Source of the DNA: Bradyrhizobium cosmicum
GTDB lineage: Bacteria; Pseudomonadota; Alphaproteobacteria; Rhizobiales; Xanthobacteraceae
Length of the DNA: 64,000 nt
Assembly: GCF_007290395.2 (NCBI RefSeq)
Contig: NZ_CP041656.2
Span: 6,791,501 to 6,855,500, forward strand
Direction: 5' to 3'
The position numbers and the translations under genes were made by a program. Numbering within the stretch: position 1 is the first letter of the stretch; each line of letters opens with the position of its first letter. The notes beneath the pieces are model-generated. The model had not been told where the DNA came from. It ran no database searches and worked only from the letters and a program-made list of their open reading frames with translations. Of this stretch, positions 7,871-17,841 are shown piece after piece.

Positions 7871-9430
7871 TTACGCGAACGCCTTTTCCAGCGTCGCGAA
7901 GATCACCGAAAGCGACTTGTCGTGGCGGGTCACCGGCGGCACCGGGCGATCGACCTTCATGAGCTGATAGACCGCCGTCTGCGCCGCGCGCACCGAATAT
8001 TCGACCGTGAACACGACGTCCTCGGGGATCTCGACGAACTGGCTGACGAAGGCGAGGTTCACCGAATTCGTGGGCACCGGCAACGGCCGGTCGGTGACGT
8101 TGCGCGGCATGAACATGCTGGTGATGTAGGGCATGCGGCAGGGAATGCAGATCGAATTGTCGAACACGCCCGCATCGAAATTCAGGTGCCCGCACAGCTC
8201 CTTCAGGATCTCCGCGCCGCCGCATTCCGACATGGGCTTGGCGACGAAATTGCCGATGCGGTCCGGATGCAGCGCGTAGCCCCAGAACACCTGCACGTCC
8301 TTCGGCTGGCCGGAGAAATGCGGCTGGTGATAGAGCACGACCGACAGCAGCCAGTTGGAATCCTTGAAGGTCACGAGGCCGCCGGTGCCGGCTCTGTTGC
8401 CGGAAAACGCTTCCATCTTGTCGAAGAAGCGCGGATCGCGGCAGGTCACGGTGAACGACTGCCACCATGATTCGGGGATCGAGGTGTTGAACGCGGACGG
8501 ATTGCCGAACTCGGGACGCCCCTTCGCGATGGTCTCCCAGAGCGCCCAGCCCTGGCTGTCGGCCTTGGTCAGGCGGGGAGCCGGCTCGGTCATGGAGCCG
8601 AGGCTGGACGCATCGGTCATCGAGCCGTTCTGGAAGAACACGAGGTCGCCGTCATCAAGACGGACATTGGCGATGCGACTGTCGCGATCGAGCACGAGAT
8701 TGCGCACACGCACGCGACCGTTCTCGTCTTCGAGCGCCATGTCGGTGACGCGAGTGCCGCGCACGAACTGAACGCCCTGCCGCTTGAGCCAGTCGGCAAG
8801 CGGCCGCACGATCGAGTCATATTGATTGTAGACGGTGCGCTTGACGCCGGCGAGCGTCTCGATGCGCGGGAATTCACTCATGAAGCGGTGCAGGTAGCGC
8901 TTCAGCTCGACCGCGCTGTGCCAGGGCTGGAAGGCGAAGGTGGTCTGCCACATGTACCAGAAATTCGACTCGAAGAATCCGGCCGACAGCCAGTCGGTGA
9001 TGCGGCTATCGCCGAGCGTCTCCTCCGAGGCCTCGGTAAGCCGCAGCAGCTCGAGCCGGTCGCGCGCGGAGAAGCCCATATGCGAGACGTCGACCTTGAA
9101 GCGGTTGCGGTCGACCAGCCGCGCCTGCGAATGCGCGGGATTCTCCACGTTGAACGCGACGGTCTCGTCGCGCACGCTGAGGCCGGGACGTTCGAGCGAC
9201 GGAATGTCCGACAGCAGGTCCCAGGTGCATTCGTAGTGATCGGTGGTCAGCATGCGCCCGCCACGCAGCGAGTAGGCGCCATTTGCGAGCTGCGCGCCGT
9301 CGAGGCTGCCGCCGACCATCGGTTGCGCCTCGTAGATTACGATATCGCGCCCCGGCACCTGTGCATCGCGAATCAGGAACGCCGCGCCTGCGAGCGATCC
9401 GATGCCACCACCGATGAAATACGCCTTCAT
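7871..9430 (-). CDS. oleate hydratase (myosin-cross-reactive-antigen family)
   Basis: This 519-residue FAD protein would add water across the double bond of unsaturated fatty acids to give hydroxy fatty acids. It opens with a dinucleotide-binding motif (MKAYFIGGGIGSLAGAAFLI), then YEAQPMVGGSLDGAQLANGA and SLRGGRMLTTDHYECTWDLL, which are hallmarks of this family. Length fits (520-590 usual). The ATG at 9430 is chosen over 9448 because it begins directly at the FAD strand. The acyl-CoA ligase gene lies 94 bases upstream on the same strand, so the pair probably handles imported or membrane-derived fatty acids. Confidence 0.9.
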   Translation of the reverse strand: MKAYFIGGGIGSLAGAAFLIRDAQVPGRDIVIYEAQPMVGGSLDGAQLANGAYSLRGGRMLTTDHYECTWDLLSDIPSLERPGLSVRDETVAFNVENPAHSQARLVDRNRFKVDVSHMGFSARDRLELLRLTEASEETLGDSRITDWLSAGFFESNFWYMWQTTFAFQPWHSAVELKRYLHRFMSEFPRIETLAGVKRTVYNQYDSIVRPLADWLKRQGVQFVRGTRVTDMALEDENGRVRVRNLVLDRDSRIANVRLDDGDLVFFQNGSMTDASSLGSMTEPAPRLTKADSQGWALWETIAKGRPEFGNPSAFNTSIPESWWQSFTVTCRDPRFFDKMEAFSGNRAGTGGLVTFKDSNWLLSVVLYHQPHFSGQPKDVQVFWGYALHPDRIGNFVAKPMSECGGAEILKELCGHLNFDAGVFDNSICIPCRMPYITSMFMPRNVTDRPLPVPTNSVNLAFVSQFVEIPEDVVFTVEYSVRAAQTAVYQLMKVDRPVPPVTRHDKSLSVIFATLEKAFA

Positions 9431-9524
9431 GACTTGCCTCGATTGCAATTCGAATTTTCGTAGCGAGATTGCATGCTGGGCGGCGGCCGAGATTGCGCTG
9501 GATCAAGCGCTGCGGACGCGGCGT

Positions 9525-11360
9525 TCAAGAGGATGTGAGCGGCTTCTTCGCGTAGATCTGCGCGATCTCGTCCGCAAAGCGATGTTCGAGCGCGGGGCGC
9601 TTGTTCTTCAGGGTCGGCGTGAGCAGGCCAGCCGCGATGGTCCAGGGGTCCAGCGTCCACCACACCGCGCGCGGCGTCGCGTAGGATGGATAGGCCTTCA
9701 CCGCCGCAGCGATCCGCGCCAGCAGAGCCGCGCGCTCAGCTGCACCACCCTGCTTGCCGCTGGCCGCCAGCCTTTCCTTCTCCTGCACCCAGGCCCTTGC
9801 GTTGAGCACGACCAGAGCGGTGAGGAACGGCCGCTGCTCGCCGACCACCAGTGCCTGCTCGAACAGCGGATCGGCAAGGATCGCGGTCTCGAGGTCGACC
9901 GGCGCGATCTTCTCGCCGGTTGAGGTGACGAGGATGTCCTTGATGCGGCCGGTGATGGTGATGCGCCCGTTGTCGATGCGGGCCTGGTCGCCGGTGTGCA
10001 GCCAGCCGTCGGCGTCCTTGACGCGGCGCGTCTCGTCCGGCTTGTGCCAATAACCGAGCATCACGCTGGGACCGCGCACCTGCAGTTCGTCGTTGTCGCC
10101 GAGCCTGACCTCGATGCCGTCGAGCACATGGCCGACCGAGTGCGGATCGTTGTCCTCGATGGTGTTGACGGAGACCACCGGCGAGGTCTCGGTCATGCCG
10201 TAACCCTGGAGGACGTCGAGCCCGAGTGACAGGAACAGCCGGATGACTGGCTCCGCGATCGGCGCGCCGCCGGAGACCGCGACCTTCAAGCGCCCGCCAA
10301 GCTGCGCCAGCACCTTGTCCGCGACCAGCCGCTTGAGCAGCGGCCAGGCCAGCCGCTCACGCAGCGACAGCGCGCCATGTCCCTGCCGCACGTCAAAACG
10401 CCGGCCGCCAATGGCGAGCGTGAGATCGAGCAGCGCACGCTCGACGGCGCCTGCCGTTGCGCGGTGCTGCATGATCAGCGCGTAGATGCGCTCATAGATT
10501 CGCGGCACCGAGATCAGGACCGTGGGCCGCACCTGCTTCAGATCCTCCGACAACAGCGGCACCGATCGCGCATAGGCCACGCAGGCACCGGCCGCGATCG
10601 GATAGTAGTAGCCACCGGTGCGCTCGAACGTGTGCGAGAGCGGCAGGAAGGACAGGAAGACATCCTCGGGCGACGCCGCGATGCGATGCGCGATCGCTTT
10701 CACATTGGCGATGATATTGTCATGCGACAGCATCACGCCTTTGGGCCGTCCGGTCGTGCCCGAGGTATAGACGATGGCGGCAAGATCGTCGGGATTCACC
10801 GCAACATCGGGCAGCGGTGCGGTTCCGCCCGGCGCACCCGCGAGCCATTGGTCGAGCGCGACGATGCGCGCATCGGCCACAGCTAGACCAGCCGCATCCG
10901 CACAGACGATGCGCTTGAGATGGTCGAGCCGCTGGCCGGTGGCCACGATCGTCTGCCAGCGCGCCAGCGAATCCACGAACAGCAGCAGCGCGCCGGAATC
11001 GGCGAGGATGTAGGCAATGCTGTCGGGGTTGTCGACCGCATGCATCGGCACCGGCACCAGCCCGCGCGACAGCGCCGCCTGATCCATCGCGACATGCGGG
11101 ATGCCATTGGGCATCAGGATCGCCACCCGTTCGCCGGGCGCAAGGCTTTCCGCGGCCAGCGCCCGCCGCCAGAGTTCGAATTCGGCGTCGATCTCCTGCC
11201 AGGACTGGCCGACCCAGCGCCCCGCATCCGCGTCGAAATGGCGATAGGCCTCCGCCGCCGGCGTCGCCTTGATGCGCCAGCGTAGCAGCTCCGGCAACGT
11301 CCTCACCTCGGCAAGCGCGTGTGCTTGACTGATCGGCAGTTGACTGAGTGGCGCTGGCAT
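9525..11360 (-). CDS. long-chain acyl-CoA ligase (AMP-forming)
   Basis: The 611-residue adenylate-forming enzyme activates a fatty acid to acyl-AMP and then acyl-CoA. The P-loop-like motif YTSGTTGRPKGVMLSHDN is intact, followed by FLPLSHTFERTGGYYYPI, GYGMTETSPVVSVNT and GWLHTGDQARID with GRIKDILVTSTGEKIAP. The large size and the GYYYPI segment fit the FAA1-like long-chain group. The open frame reaches 11636, but the family N-terminus begins at the ATG at 11360 (MPAPLSQLPISQAHAL). It is upstream of and co-directional with oleate hydratase. Chain-length preference cannot be read. Confidence 0.92.
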   Translation of the reverse strand: MPAPLSQLPISQAHALAEVRTLPELLRWRIKATPAAEAYRHFDADAGRWVGQSWQEIDAEFELWRRALAAESLAPGERVAILMPNGIPHVAMDQAALSRGLVPVPMHAVDNPDSIAYILADSGALLLFVDSLARWQTIVATGQRLDHLKRIVCADAAGLAVADARIVALDQWLAGAPGGTAPLPDVAVNPDDLAAIVYTSGTTGRPKGVMLSHDNIIANVKAIAHRIAASPEDVFLSFLPLSHTFERTGGYYYPIAAGACVAYARSVPLLSEDLKQVRPTVLISVPRIYERIYALIMQHRATAGAVERALLDLTLAIGGRRFDVRQGHGALSLRERLAWPLLKRLVADKVLAQLGGRLKVAVSGGAPIAEPVIRLFLSLGLDVLQGYGMTETSPVVSVNTIEDNDPHSVGHVLDGIEVRLGDNDELQVRGPSVMLGYWHKPDETRRVKDADGWLHTGDQARIDNGRITITGRIKDILVTSTGEKIAPVDLETAILADPLFEQALVVGEQRPFLTALVVLNARAWVQEKERLAASGKQGGAAERAALLARIAAAVKAYPSYATPRAVWWTLDPWTIAAGLLTPTLKNKRPALEHRFADEIAQIYAKKPLTSS

Positions 11361-11468
11361 GACGTCCTTTCGCACTTGACCGATTCCCGGTCTATCTGGG
11401 GCCTCGAACCTAGGCCAACCAGCCCTCGCCGCCTTGATCCTCAGCAAGGCCGCCATGCTTCGGAGCGG

Positions 11469-11608
11469 CTCTCGTGTCCCGGACGCGGCGCGGCACGAAG
11501 TGACGCGACGCTGAGCCGGGACCCATGCTTCCGAGCCCGCGGCTCTCTGGGCCCCGGCTCTGCAGCGCAGCGTCGAAGAGACGCTGCGCTGCATCCGGGG
11601 CACGAGAG
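11469..11608. repeat. 140-bp intergenic repeat element
   Basis: The element begins CTCTCGTGTCCCGGA and ends TCCGGGGCACGAGAG, an imperfect outer inverted repeat. It contains an internal perfect 13-bp hairpin (GCAGCGCAGCGTC / GACGCTGCGCTGC) at 11562-11592. It occupies most of the 332-base gap between the acyl-CoA ligase and the isochorismatase-like gene, which are divergent. It resembles a dispersed Bradyrhizobium repeat from memory. I see no gene in this gap. Confidence 0.8.
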
Positions 11609-11692
11609 CTGTCGCAAAACGAGGGAAGATTGGCATTGCCTGCTGCCGTCGTCGCCTTGCATAAATTGAGTAGCAAGAAAGCCGGAAAGCCC

Positions 11693-12268
11693 ATGCCCAA
11701 TCCCCTCCCCGCCCTCATCGTCGTCGACGTCCAGCGCGCGTTCGACGAGTGGGAAACGGCGGGCAAGCGGCGCAACAATCCGGATGCGGTTGCCCGCATC
11801 GTCGATCTGCTGACGGCGTTCAGGGCGCACGGCGCGCCGATCTTCCACATCCGCCACGAAGGCACCAAGCCGAACTCGTCGTTCCTGCCGTCGCGCTCCG
11901 GCTATGCGGTCAAGAACCAGGCGCGCGAAGCGCCCGGTGAGGCGGTGATCGTCAAGCACGTCAACAGCGCCTTCATCGGCACCGACCTCGAAAGCCGGCT
12001 GCGTGCAGGCAACATCACCACGCTCGTGATCTGCGGCGCCACCACCAATCATTGCGTGGAGACGACGACACGGATGGCCGGCAATCTCGGCTTCGACGCA
12101 AGGCTGGTGCGCGATGCGACCTGGACCTTCGAGCGGATCGGGCCCGATGGCGACACGCATTCGGCCGAAGAGATCCACGCGATGACCCTGTCGAACCTCA
12201 ACGGCGAGTTCGCGCGCATCGTCACCACGCATGAGGTGATCGCATCGCTCGAGGCCGTGCGACAATAA
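11693..12268 (+). CDS. isochorismatase-like cysteine hydrolase
   Basis: The 191-residue protein has the family triad: Asp in ALIVVDVQRAFDEW, Lys in VKHVNSAFIGTDLE and Cys in VICGATTNHCVETTTRMAGN, where GATTNHCVE is the nucleophile motif. Members hydrolyse amides or enol ethers (nicotinamidase, N-carbamoylsarcosine amidase, isochorismatase). It starts at the ATG at 11693, just before the first strand; the frame upstream runs through repeat sequence and is not coding. It stands alone between a repeat and the His-rich secreted gene. The substrate is unknown. Confidence 0.88.
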   Translation: MPNPLPALIVVDVQRAFDEWETAGKRRNNPDAVARIVDLLTAFRAHGAPIFHIRHEGTKPNSSFLPSRSGYAVKNQAREAPGEAVIVKHVNSAFIGTDLESRLRAGNITTLVICGATTNHCVETTTRMAGNLGFDARLVRDATWTFERIGPDGDTHSAEEIHAMTLSNLNGEFARIVTTHEVIASLEAVRQ

Positions 12269-12395
12269 ATCGCGCGCGCTTCGATCATTCATACGGCGTT
12301 GATTGGAACTGATCTGCGTCGTTTCGACGCCCGCCTCAATCGGAACGTCAGCGACGCGCTCCCGTTGTCCCGTCACATTCAACTGGAGTGATGAC

Positions 12396-12713
12396 ATGAA
12401 GTATCTTTTTGTCGCAATGGCTGTCGGTGCTGCGGCGCTCGCCGGCGGAACCACGGCCAATGCGGCGGACAAGGCCAGCGCGAAGCCAAGCGCGTCAGCC
12501 GGCAAATCGACCGACATCAGCGCGCAGCACAGGCGCCACCACCATGGTCATCGCCATCATCACTGGCGGCAACACTACGGCCATCATCGTCCGCACTACC
12601 GTAGCTATGTCCACTATCCGCGCCACCACGGCTACTATGGCGGCGGACCGTACGGCTATTACGGCGGTGGCGGTCCCGGCGTGACCTTCAGCTTTGGCGG
12701 CAGCCGCTGGTAA
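12396..12713 (+). CDS. His/Gly/Tyr-rich small secreted protein
   Basis: The 105-residue product has a signal peptide (MKYLFVAMAVGAAALAGG, cleaved near ANAAD), a short Lys/Ala/Ser stretch and then an extremely His-rich segment starting RRHHHGHRHHHWRQHYGHH, passing into Tyr/Gly-rich GYYGGGPYGYYGGGGPG. The ATG at 12396 has TGGAG eight bases upstream. Such composition suggests metal binding or a low-complexity envelope protein; this is inference only. It is followed at once by a good rho-independent terminator. Confidence 0.78.
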   Translation: MKYLFVAMAVGAAALAGGTTANAADKASAKPSASAGKSTDISAQHRRHHHGHRHHHWRQHYGHHRPHYRSYVHYPRHHGYYGGGPYGYYGGGGPGVTFSFGGSRW

Positions 12714-12720
12714 TACAAAA

Positions 12721-12746
12721 GGCCCGCAGAGATGCGGGCCTTTTTC
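12721..12746 (+). terminator. rho-independent terminator
   Basis: GGCCCGCA / TGCGGGCC forms an 8-bp stem around a 4-base loop and is followed by a run of five T. It begins eight bases after the stop of the His-rich secreted gene and overlaps the 3' end of the convergent amine-oxidase gene by two bases. Confidence 0.9.
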
Positions 12747-14016
12747 ATTCCCGCAAGATCAGCCTCGCCGTCTCCAGCCCGCTCGCCAGCGCCGCTTCGA
12801 CCGTGCCCATGTCGCTTCCGTGATAGAGCGCTTCGCCGGAGAACAGCACCGGGCCGTCAGCCCGCGCTAGGATCGTCTGCGCCGCACGCGTCCGCGGCGT
12901 CGCCCATGAATAGGCGCCGCGTGCGAAAGGATCGTGCGCCCAGTTGGTCGCGGCAGCCGCCACGAGGTCGCGTGCGATGTCGTCGCGCGGCAGGCCGAAG
13001 ATGGCGGCGAGCGAGCTCAGCCCGGCATCGATCAGTTCTTGCGAATCGAGGCCGTTCAGATTCGCCGTCCGCGGGCCGCCGAACCAACCGGTGAGAACGG
13101 GATGCTGATCCGGATACCGCGTCCACCATACCGGGATGGTCTGGTCCGACAGCAGGAAGGTCAGGTCCGCGAGATCTTCTGGCCGCTCGCGCCACCATGG
13201 CCGCGTGAACCGCAGCAGGATCTTGATGACGCTGCCGAAGCCGATGTCGTCCGCGGCCGCAGCTTTCGCGCGTGCGGCTGAGGGCAGAGCGATGTCGCGC
13301 AACAACGGCAGCGGCACGGTGAGGACGACGCGATCGCAGGCCTGCACGTCGCCGCCAGCGCAGCGGACCGCCAGGGCGCCGCCCTCCTCGGTGATCGCCG
13401 ATACCACGCTGCCAAAGCGGATGGCGACGCCGTGGCTGCGGCATTGCTCCGCCAGAAAATCGATCATCGCGCCATAACCGCCGACGATGCGCGCCTGGGT
13501 ATGGTGCCCGCCGTCCATCCATTCCGCGCGCAGTGCCAGCGTCGAGGCACGCTCGGGATCGCCGGCGTCGTAGCCCTCGACCATCCGCTCGATCGAATGG
13601 CGCAGCCGCGCGTAGTCCTCGCCGGCGAAATGGCGGCGCAGGAAATCGGCGACCGTGAGGTCGTCCTTCAGCTGCCCGAGCACGGCATGCAACTCGTCCT
13701 CGTGCGGATCGTGGCGATCCTCACGCGATAATTGAGTGCCGTCGAAGCTCCATTGCCTGCCTTCAATCAGTTGCGACGACAGCCCGGCCTCGCGCAGCAA
13801 GGCGCGCGTGACGGGCGCATCGCCATGGATGAATTCGGCGCCGGCGTCGGCGGGGTAGCCGAATTCCGACGCCGGCAGCGGATGGATCCGCCCGCCGCAG
13901 CGCTCGCGCGCCTCCAGGATCGTCACGGTCCTGCCCGCACGCGCCAGCGCGCGCGCCGCCATCAGCCCCGCCGCGCCGGCACCGACGATGACGACGTGTT
14001 CCGATTGCCTGGACAT
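12745..14016 (-). CDS. FAD-dependent amine-oxidase-like oxidoreductase
   Basis: The 423-residue flavoprotein opens with a Rossmann motif (VVIVGAGAAGLMAARALARA) followed by ILEARERCGGRIHPL, the GG-doublet of the monoamine-oxidase/polyamine-oxidase superfamily. The C-terminal FAD-contact region is LFSGEALYHGSDMGTVEAAL, also typical. It would oxidise an amine or desaturate a C-C bond; the substrate is not readable. Its start lies seven bases downstream of the stop of the RibD-like reductase gene, which itself follows the nitrobindin-like gene by 22 bases, so the three likely form one minus-strand unit. Confidence 0.88.
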   Translation of the reverse strand: MSRQSEHVVIVGAGAAGLMAARALARAGRTVTILEARERCGGRIHPLPASEFGYPADAGAEFIHGDAPVTRALLREAGLSSQLIEGRQWSFDGTQLSREDRHDPHEDELHAVLGQLKDDLTVADFLRRHFAGEDYARLRHSIERMVEGYDAGDPERASTLALRAEWMDGGHHTQARIVGGYGAMIDFLAEQCRSHGVAIRFGSVVSAITEEGGALAVRCAGGDVQACDRVVLTVPLPLLRDIALPSAARAKAAAADDIGFGSVIKILLRFTRPWWRERPEDLADLTFLLSDQTIPVWWTRYPDQHPVLTGWFGGPRTANLNGLDSQELIDAGLSSLAAIFGLPRDDIARDLVAAAATNWAHDPFARGAYSWATPRTRAAQTILARADGPVLFSGEALYHGSDMGTVEAALASGLETARLILRE

Positions 14017-14023
14017 GCCGATG

Positions 14024-14722
14024 CTACTTGCTCGCGCCGTTTTGGATCAGGTATCGCAACAGCAGGACGCCGCCGCCAAGATCCCGCGTGCTCTCCAGCG
14101 TCATCGCGGTCAGCGGCGCGCGCTGCTCGCTGTCGGCTTCGGTCGAGTCGAACACGAAGGGGGCGCCCCTGGCGCCATCGATCGCGGGGCTGAGGATCAG
14201 GTTGAATTCGTCGATCAAGCCGGCGCGCAGGAACGCGCCATTGGCGACGCCGCCACCTTCGACCAGCAGGCGCTTCACACCGAGCTCGCGGCTGAGGATA
14301 TCCAGCGTCAAGGCCAGATCGATCCCGGACTTGCCGGCAAAGATGTAGGACACGCCTTCAGCGCGCAGGCCGGCGAGGTGCGAATCCGGCACGCCTTCGG
14401 TCAGCACGACGACGATTGGATCGCCGCCGATGTCCGAGCGGCCCCATCCGATCTTACCGTACGCATCGAGCACGACGCCATAAGTCTTCGCATCGCGCCG
14501 CGCGATCCAGTTTTCGCGCGGGAATTTAGCGTCCGTCTCGGGATACGGCTCGCCCTTGGCGAATTCCGAGCCGGTGACGCGGCCGATCACCCAGGCATCG
14601 CCGCCAAGCTCGTCATGGATCTTCTCGAACCAGTCGCCGCCAACGCCCTTCGGACGCCAACGGCTGGGATGCGTGCGGCCATCCAGGCTGGAGGCCATCA
14701 GGCAGACGACGTAGGGCTTCAT
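14024..14722 (-). CDS. RibD C-terminal/dihydrofolate-reductase-fold reductase
   Basis: The 232-residue protein begins MKPYVVCLMASSLDGRTHPS, the N-terminus of the RibD C-domain family, and has VKRLLVEGGGVANGAFLRAG, the conserved EGG motif, then LIDEFNLILSPAIDG. These are NADPH-dependent reductases related to the riboflavin pathway enzyme. There is no deaminase domain and no riboflavin gene nearby, so a role outside riboflavin synthesis is likely. The ATG at 14722 gives the family N-terminus. It lies in a tight minus-strand run with its neighbours. Confidence 0.88.
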   Translation of the reverse strand: MKPYVVCLMASSLDGRTHPSRWRPKGVGGDWFEKIHDELGGDAWVIGRVTGSEFAKGEPYPETDAKFPRENWIARRDAKTYGVVLDAYGKIGWGRSDIGGDPIVVVLTEGVPDSHLAGLRAEGVSYIFAGKSGIDLALTLDILSRELGVKRLLVEGGGVANGAFLRAGLIDEFNLILSPAIDGARGAPFVFDSTEADSEQRAPLTAMTLESTRDLGGGVLLLRYLIQNGASK

Positions 14723-14744
14723 GGGAATACTCCGGACTTCGTTT

Positions 14745-15407
14745 TCAAGCGGCCGGCCCACCGCTTTTGGCCCGATCATTCACGATCGCGGCGAGCGGAT
14801 TGAGCTTCGGCGGCGCGACCATCTTGAGCGTGTTGCTGTCGTGATGATTGAACGGCGCACCGCGGACGAACAACTCGGTCTGGATCAGATAGGTCCAGCT
14901 GCCGTCATCGTTGAAGGTGATGTCGCAGCGGTAAGAGTCGGTGCGGAAAGCCTGTTCGAGAAAATCGGTCGAGCAGATCCCGTAGGCGGTGTCGCCGCGC
15001 TTCGCCGTGACCGCGATCTCTAGATCGTCTGGCTTGGCGTTGCCGAACGCGAGCAGCACCTGTCCGCGCGGGATCGCCAGCGTCTGCATGATCAGCCCGG
15101 TCGCGGGCTCCCAAAGCCAGTAGCCGACCTGATCGTGGAAGGTGATGTCTTCCTCGGGCGTGTTGATGTGAATGTGATAGCGCAGCCCGTAGAGCAGCTG
15201 CGGCCCGTTGGCCTGCGGATCGATCGGATCCATCCGGATGTGCTCGATGAAGGTACGCCGCTCCGGCCCCTCCGCCTTTGGATTGACGTCGATGCCCTTG
15301 TCCGCCTGCCAGACCCCGGCAAGACGGCGGAGCGGCCCGAGATTGGCAAGGCCGTCCGGGGAGACGTCCTCCGGTTCGGTGAAGATGTCGGCGGGAATGG
15401 GGAGCAT
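14745..15407 (-). CDS. nitrobindin-like heme-binding beta-barrel protein (FABP family)
   Basis: The 220-residue protein contains LGPLRRLAGVWQADKGID near the N-terminus and LLYGLRYHIHINTPEEDITF in the middle, then GYWLWEPATGLIMQTLAIPRG. This strand pattern is that of the nitrobindin/THAP4-type beta barrels annotated as FABP or DUF1794. Members bind heme or a hydrophobic ligand in the cytoplasm. The start at 15407 (MLPIPADIFTEPEDVS) is the natural ATG. It is first in a minus-strand run and divergent from the histidine kinase gene. Confidence 0.78.
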   Translation of the reverse strand: MLPIPADIFTEPEDVSPDGLANLGPLRRLAGVWQADKGIDVNPKAEGPERRTFIEHIRMDPIDPQANGPQLLYGLRYHIHINTPEEDITFHDQVGYWLWEPATGLIMQTLAIPRGQVLLAFGNAKPDDLEIAVTAKRGDTAYGICSTDFLEQAFRTDSYRCDITFNDDGSWTYLIQTELFVRGAPFNHHDSNTLKMVAPPKLNPLAAIVNDRAKSGGPAA

Positions 15408-15541
15408 GTGGGCCTCATGTCGTTACGCCGAGGAGCAATAGCACACGGACGGCATGAATCGACTGCAATGGAACCGGAAGCCGCCCGGTGCGTTATAGGC
15501 CCTTTGGTAAGAGTCCTTGAATTAGGGCTCGATTGGGCAGG

Positions 15542-17683
15542 ATGTCCAAGTCACCTGCCTATGGTCACGCGTGGCGAGGGGGTCCGGTGCTGTCTGAGAG
15601 AGCTGCTCGGCAGTCAACTGATATGGGCTTCCTTGCTGAAGGGGGCGAGCTTGGCGCCATGATGCGCGCCCTCGACTGGTCGGATTCACCGCTCGGTCAT
15701 CCCCGCCAATGGTCCCAGGCCCTGAAGACGACGGTCGGCATGCTGCTGGCAGCTCAGGCCCAGATCGTCCTGTTCTGGGGGCCTGATTACGTAGCGCTGT
15801 ACAATGACGCCTACGCGCCGGGCATCGGCGCCAATCACCCCCGCGCCCTCGGCCGCCCCGCGATCGAGAACTGGGGCGAACTTTGGGACGATCTCGAACC
15901 GCTGCTCGCCGGCGTCCGCCGCACCAGGAAGACATTCGCCGCCAAGGATCGCCCGTTCTACGTTGAGCGTCATGGCTATGGCGAAACGAGTTACTGGGAC
16001 GTCTCCTACTCGGCCGTACCCGATGACGATGGTTCGGTCGGCGGCGTGCTCTGCATCGTGTCCGAGACCACCGAACGTGTTCTTGGTGAGACGCAGTTGC
16101 GGGCGAGCGAAGCGCGCTACCGGGAGCTCAATGCCACGCTCGAGCAGCGCGTGACGGAACGGACCGCCGAACGGCACCTGCTTGCCACGATCGTGGAAAC
16201 CACCGACGGGCAGATTCAGGCCCTCGACCTCGACTATCGCTGGCTCGCCATCAACACGGCCTGCGCCGAGGCTTATGAGCGCATCTATGGCAAGCGGCCG
16301 AGGGTCGGCGATTCCCTGCATGAATTCCTCGCCGACCGGCCCGAGCATCTCGCTGCGGCAACCGCGATCTGGGCCCGCGCGCTGGGCGGCGAAGCCTTCA
16401 CCAACATCGAGGAGTTCGGCGATCCCAAATTCGACCGCAGGGTCTTCGAAATGAAGTTCGAAACGCTGCGCGCGCCCGACGGTACGCGAATCGGCGCGTT
16501 CCTGACCGGGACGGACGTGACCGATCGCCTGGAGGAGCAGGCACGGCTCGCGCAGGCCGAGGCGGCGCTGCGCCAGGCGCAGAAGATGGAGGCCATGGGC
16601 CAGCTCACTGGCGGTGTTGCGCACGACTTCAACAATCTGCTGACGCCGATCGTCGGCCTGCTCGACATGTTTCAGCGCAAGGGCATCGGCGGCGAGCGCG
16701 AGCATCGGCTGATCGCAGGCGCAGCCCAGGCAGCCGAGCGTGCCAAGACGCTGGTCCAGCGCCTTCTTGCCTTCGCGCGCCGGCAACCGCTCCAGGCTGT
16801 TCCGGTCAACATCGGTCGGCTCGTTGCCGACATGGGAGATCTGATCTCGAGCACGACCGGGCCGCAAATCCAGGTAACGGTGGACACACCGGAAGGCCTT
16901 CCCGAAGCCATGGCCGATCCCAACCAGATCGAGATGGCCATCCTGAACCTCAGCGTGAATGCCCGCGACGCCATGCCAGACGGCGGCGGATTGCGTATCT
17001 CCGCCAAGGCACGGACCGTCACCAGCGAGAACAAATCGGGCCTGGCACCCGGCGCCTATATCTGCATCTCGGTCGCCGATACCGGCATCGGCATGGACGA
17101 AACGACACTGGCCCATGCCGTCGAACCGTTCTTCTCGACCAAGGGTGTCGGACAAGGCACCGGCCTCGGCCTCTCGATGGTCCACGGCCTCGCATCGCAG
17201 CTCGGCGGCGCGCTGACGATCAGGAGCGCCGTGGGCGCGGGAACGACGGTGGAGTTGTGGCTGCCGGTCAGCCACGCGGCCGCGGCCACGATCGACACGG
17301 CCCCGCAACCCGAACTGCGGCCGCTCCCCGTCGGCACGGCGCTGCTGGTGGATGACGAGCCTCTGGTGCGCATGAGCACCGCCGAGATGCTGAGCGAGCT
17401 CGGCTACAGGGTCGTCGAGGCCGCCTCCGCCGAGGACGCGCTTCAGCGCGTCAGTGACGGACTGCGGCCGAACCTGCTCGTCACCGACCATCTGATGCCG
17501 GGAATGAGCGGAACGGACCTCGGCCTCGCGCTGCGCAATCAATATCCCGACCTGCAGATCCTCGTCGTCTCCGGTTACGCCAACAACGAAGGCATCACGC
17601 CGGATTTGTCGCGGCTGACGAAACCGTTCCGGAGCGATGAGCTGGCGGCGAGCTTGGCGAATTTGGCGAAGGTGGGACGGTAG
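15542..17683 (+). CDS. hybrid sensor histidine kinase/response regulator
   Basis: This is a soluble hybrid kinase of 713 residues with no membrane segment. In order: a PAS/GAF-like sensor (about 20-150, with [18 protein letters not shown]), a coiled linker, a second PAS-type domain (about 215-335), a HisKA domain with the phospho-acceptor His361 in [11 protein letters not shown], a HATPase domain (N-box [28 protein letters not shown]) and a C-terminal receiver with Asp649 in [13 protein letters not shown]. The partner regulator is not adjacent. The ATG at 15542 is chosen over a TTG at 15533; 15623 is also possible. The signal sensed is unknown. Confidence 0.92.
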   Translation: MSKSPAYGHAWRGGPVLSERAARQSTDMGFLAEGGELGAMMRALDWSDSPLGHPRQWSQALKTTVGMLLAAQAQIVLFWGPDYVALYNDAYAPGIGANHPRALGRPAIENWGELWDDLEPLLAGVRRTRKTFAAKDRPFYVERHGYGETSYWDVSYSAVPDDDGSVGGVLCIVSETTERVLGETQLRASEARYRELNATLEQRVTERTAERHLLATIVETTDGQIQALDLDYRWLAINTACAEAYERIYGKRPRVGDSLHEFLADRPEHLAAATAIWARALGGEAFTNIEEFGDPKFDRRVFEMKFETLRAPDGTRIGAFLTGTDVTDRLEEQARLAQAEAALRQAQKMEAMGQLTGGVAHDFNNLLTPIVGLLDMFQRKGIGGEREHRLIAGAAQAAERAKTLVQRLLAFARRQPLQAVPVNIGRLVADMGDLISSTTGPQIQVTVDTPEGLPEAMADPNQIEMAILNLSVNARDAMPDGGGLRISAKARTVTSENKSGLAPGAYICISVADTGIGMDETTLAHAVEPFFSTKGVGQGTGLGLSMVHGLASQLGGALTIRSAVGAGTTVELWLPVSHAAAATIDTAPQPELRPLPVGTALLVDDEPLVRMSTAEMLSELGYRVVEAASAEDALQRVSDGLRPNLLVTDHLMPGMSGTDLGLALRNQYPDLQILVVSGYANNEGITPDLSRLTKPFRSDELAASLANLAKVGR

Positions 17684-17841
17684 TGGCGAGCAGCCCGCTC
17701 AAGCAGCTTATCCACCACAGATCGTAGAGCAAAGTCGGACAAGCGACCTGCTCGACGGAGCGCGAGCCGAAACCCGGATGTCGATTTCGCTCATCCGGGT
17801 CAACGCCTGTACGAGTCCCGAGCCCAGCAGAGCGGCCCGGG

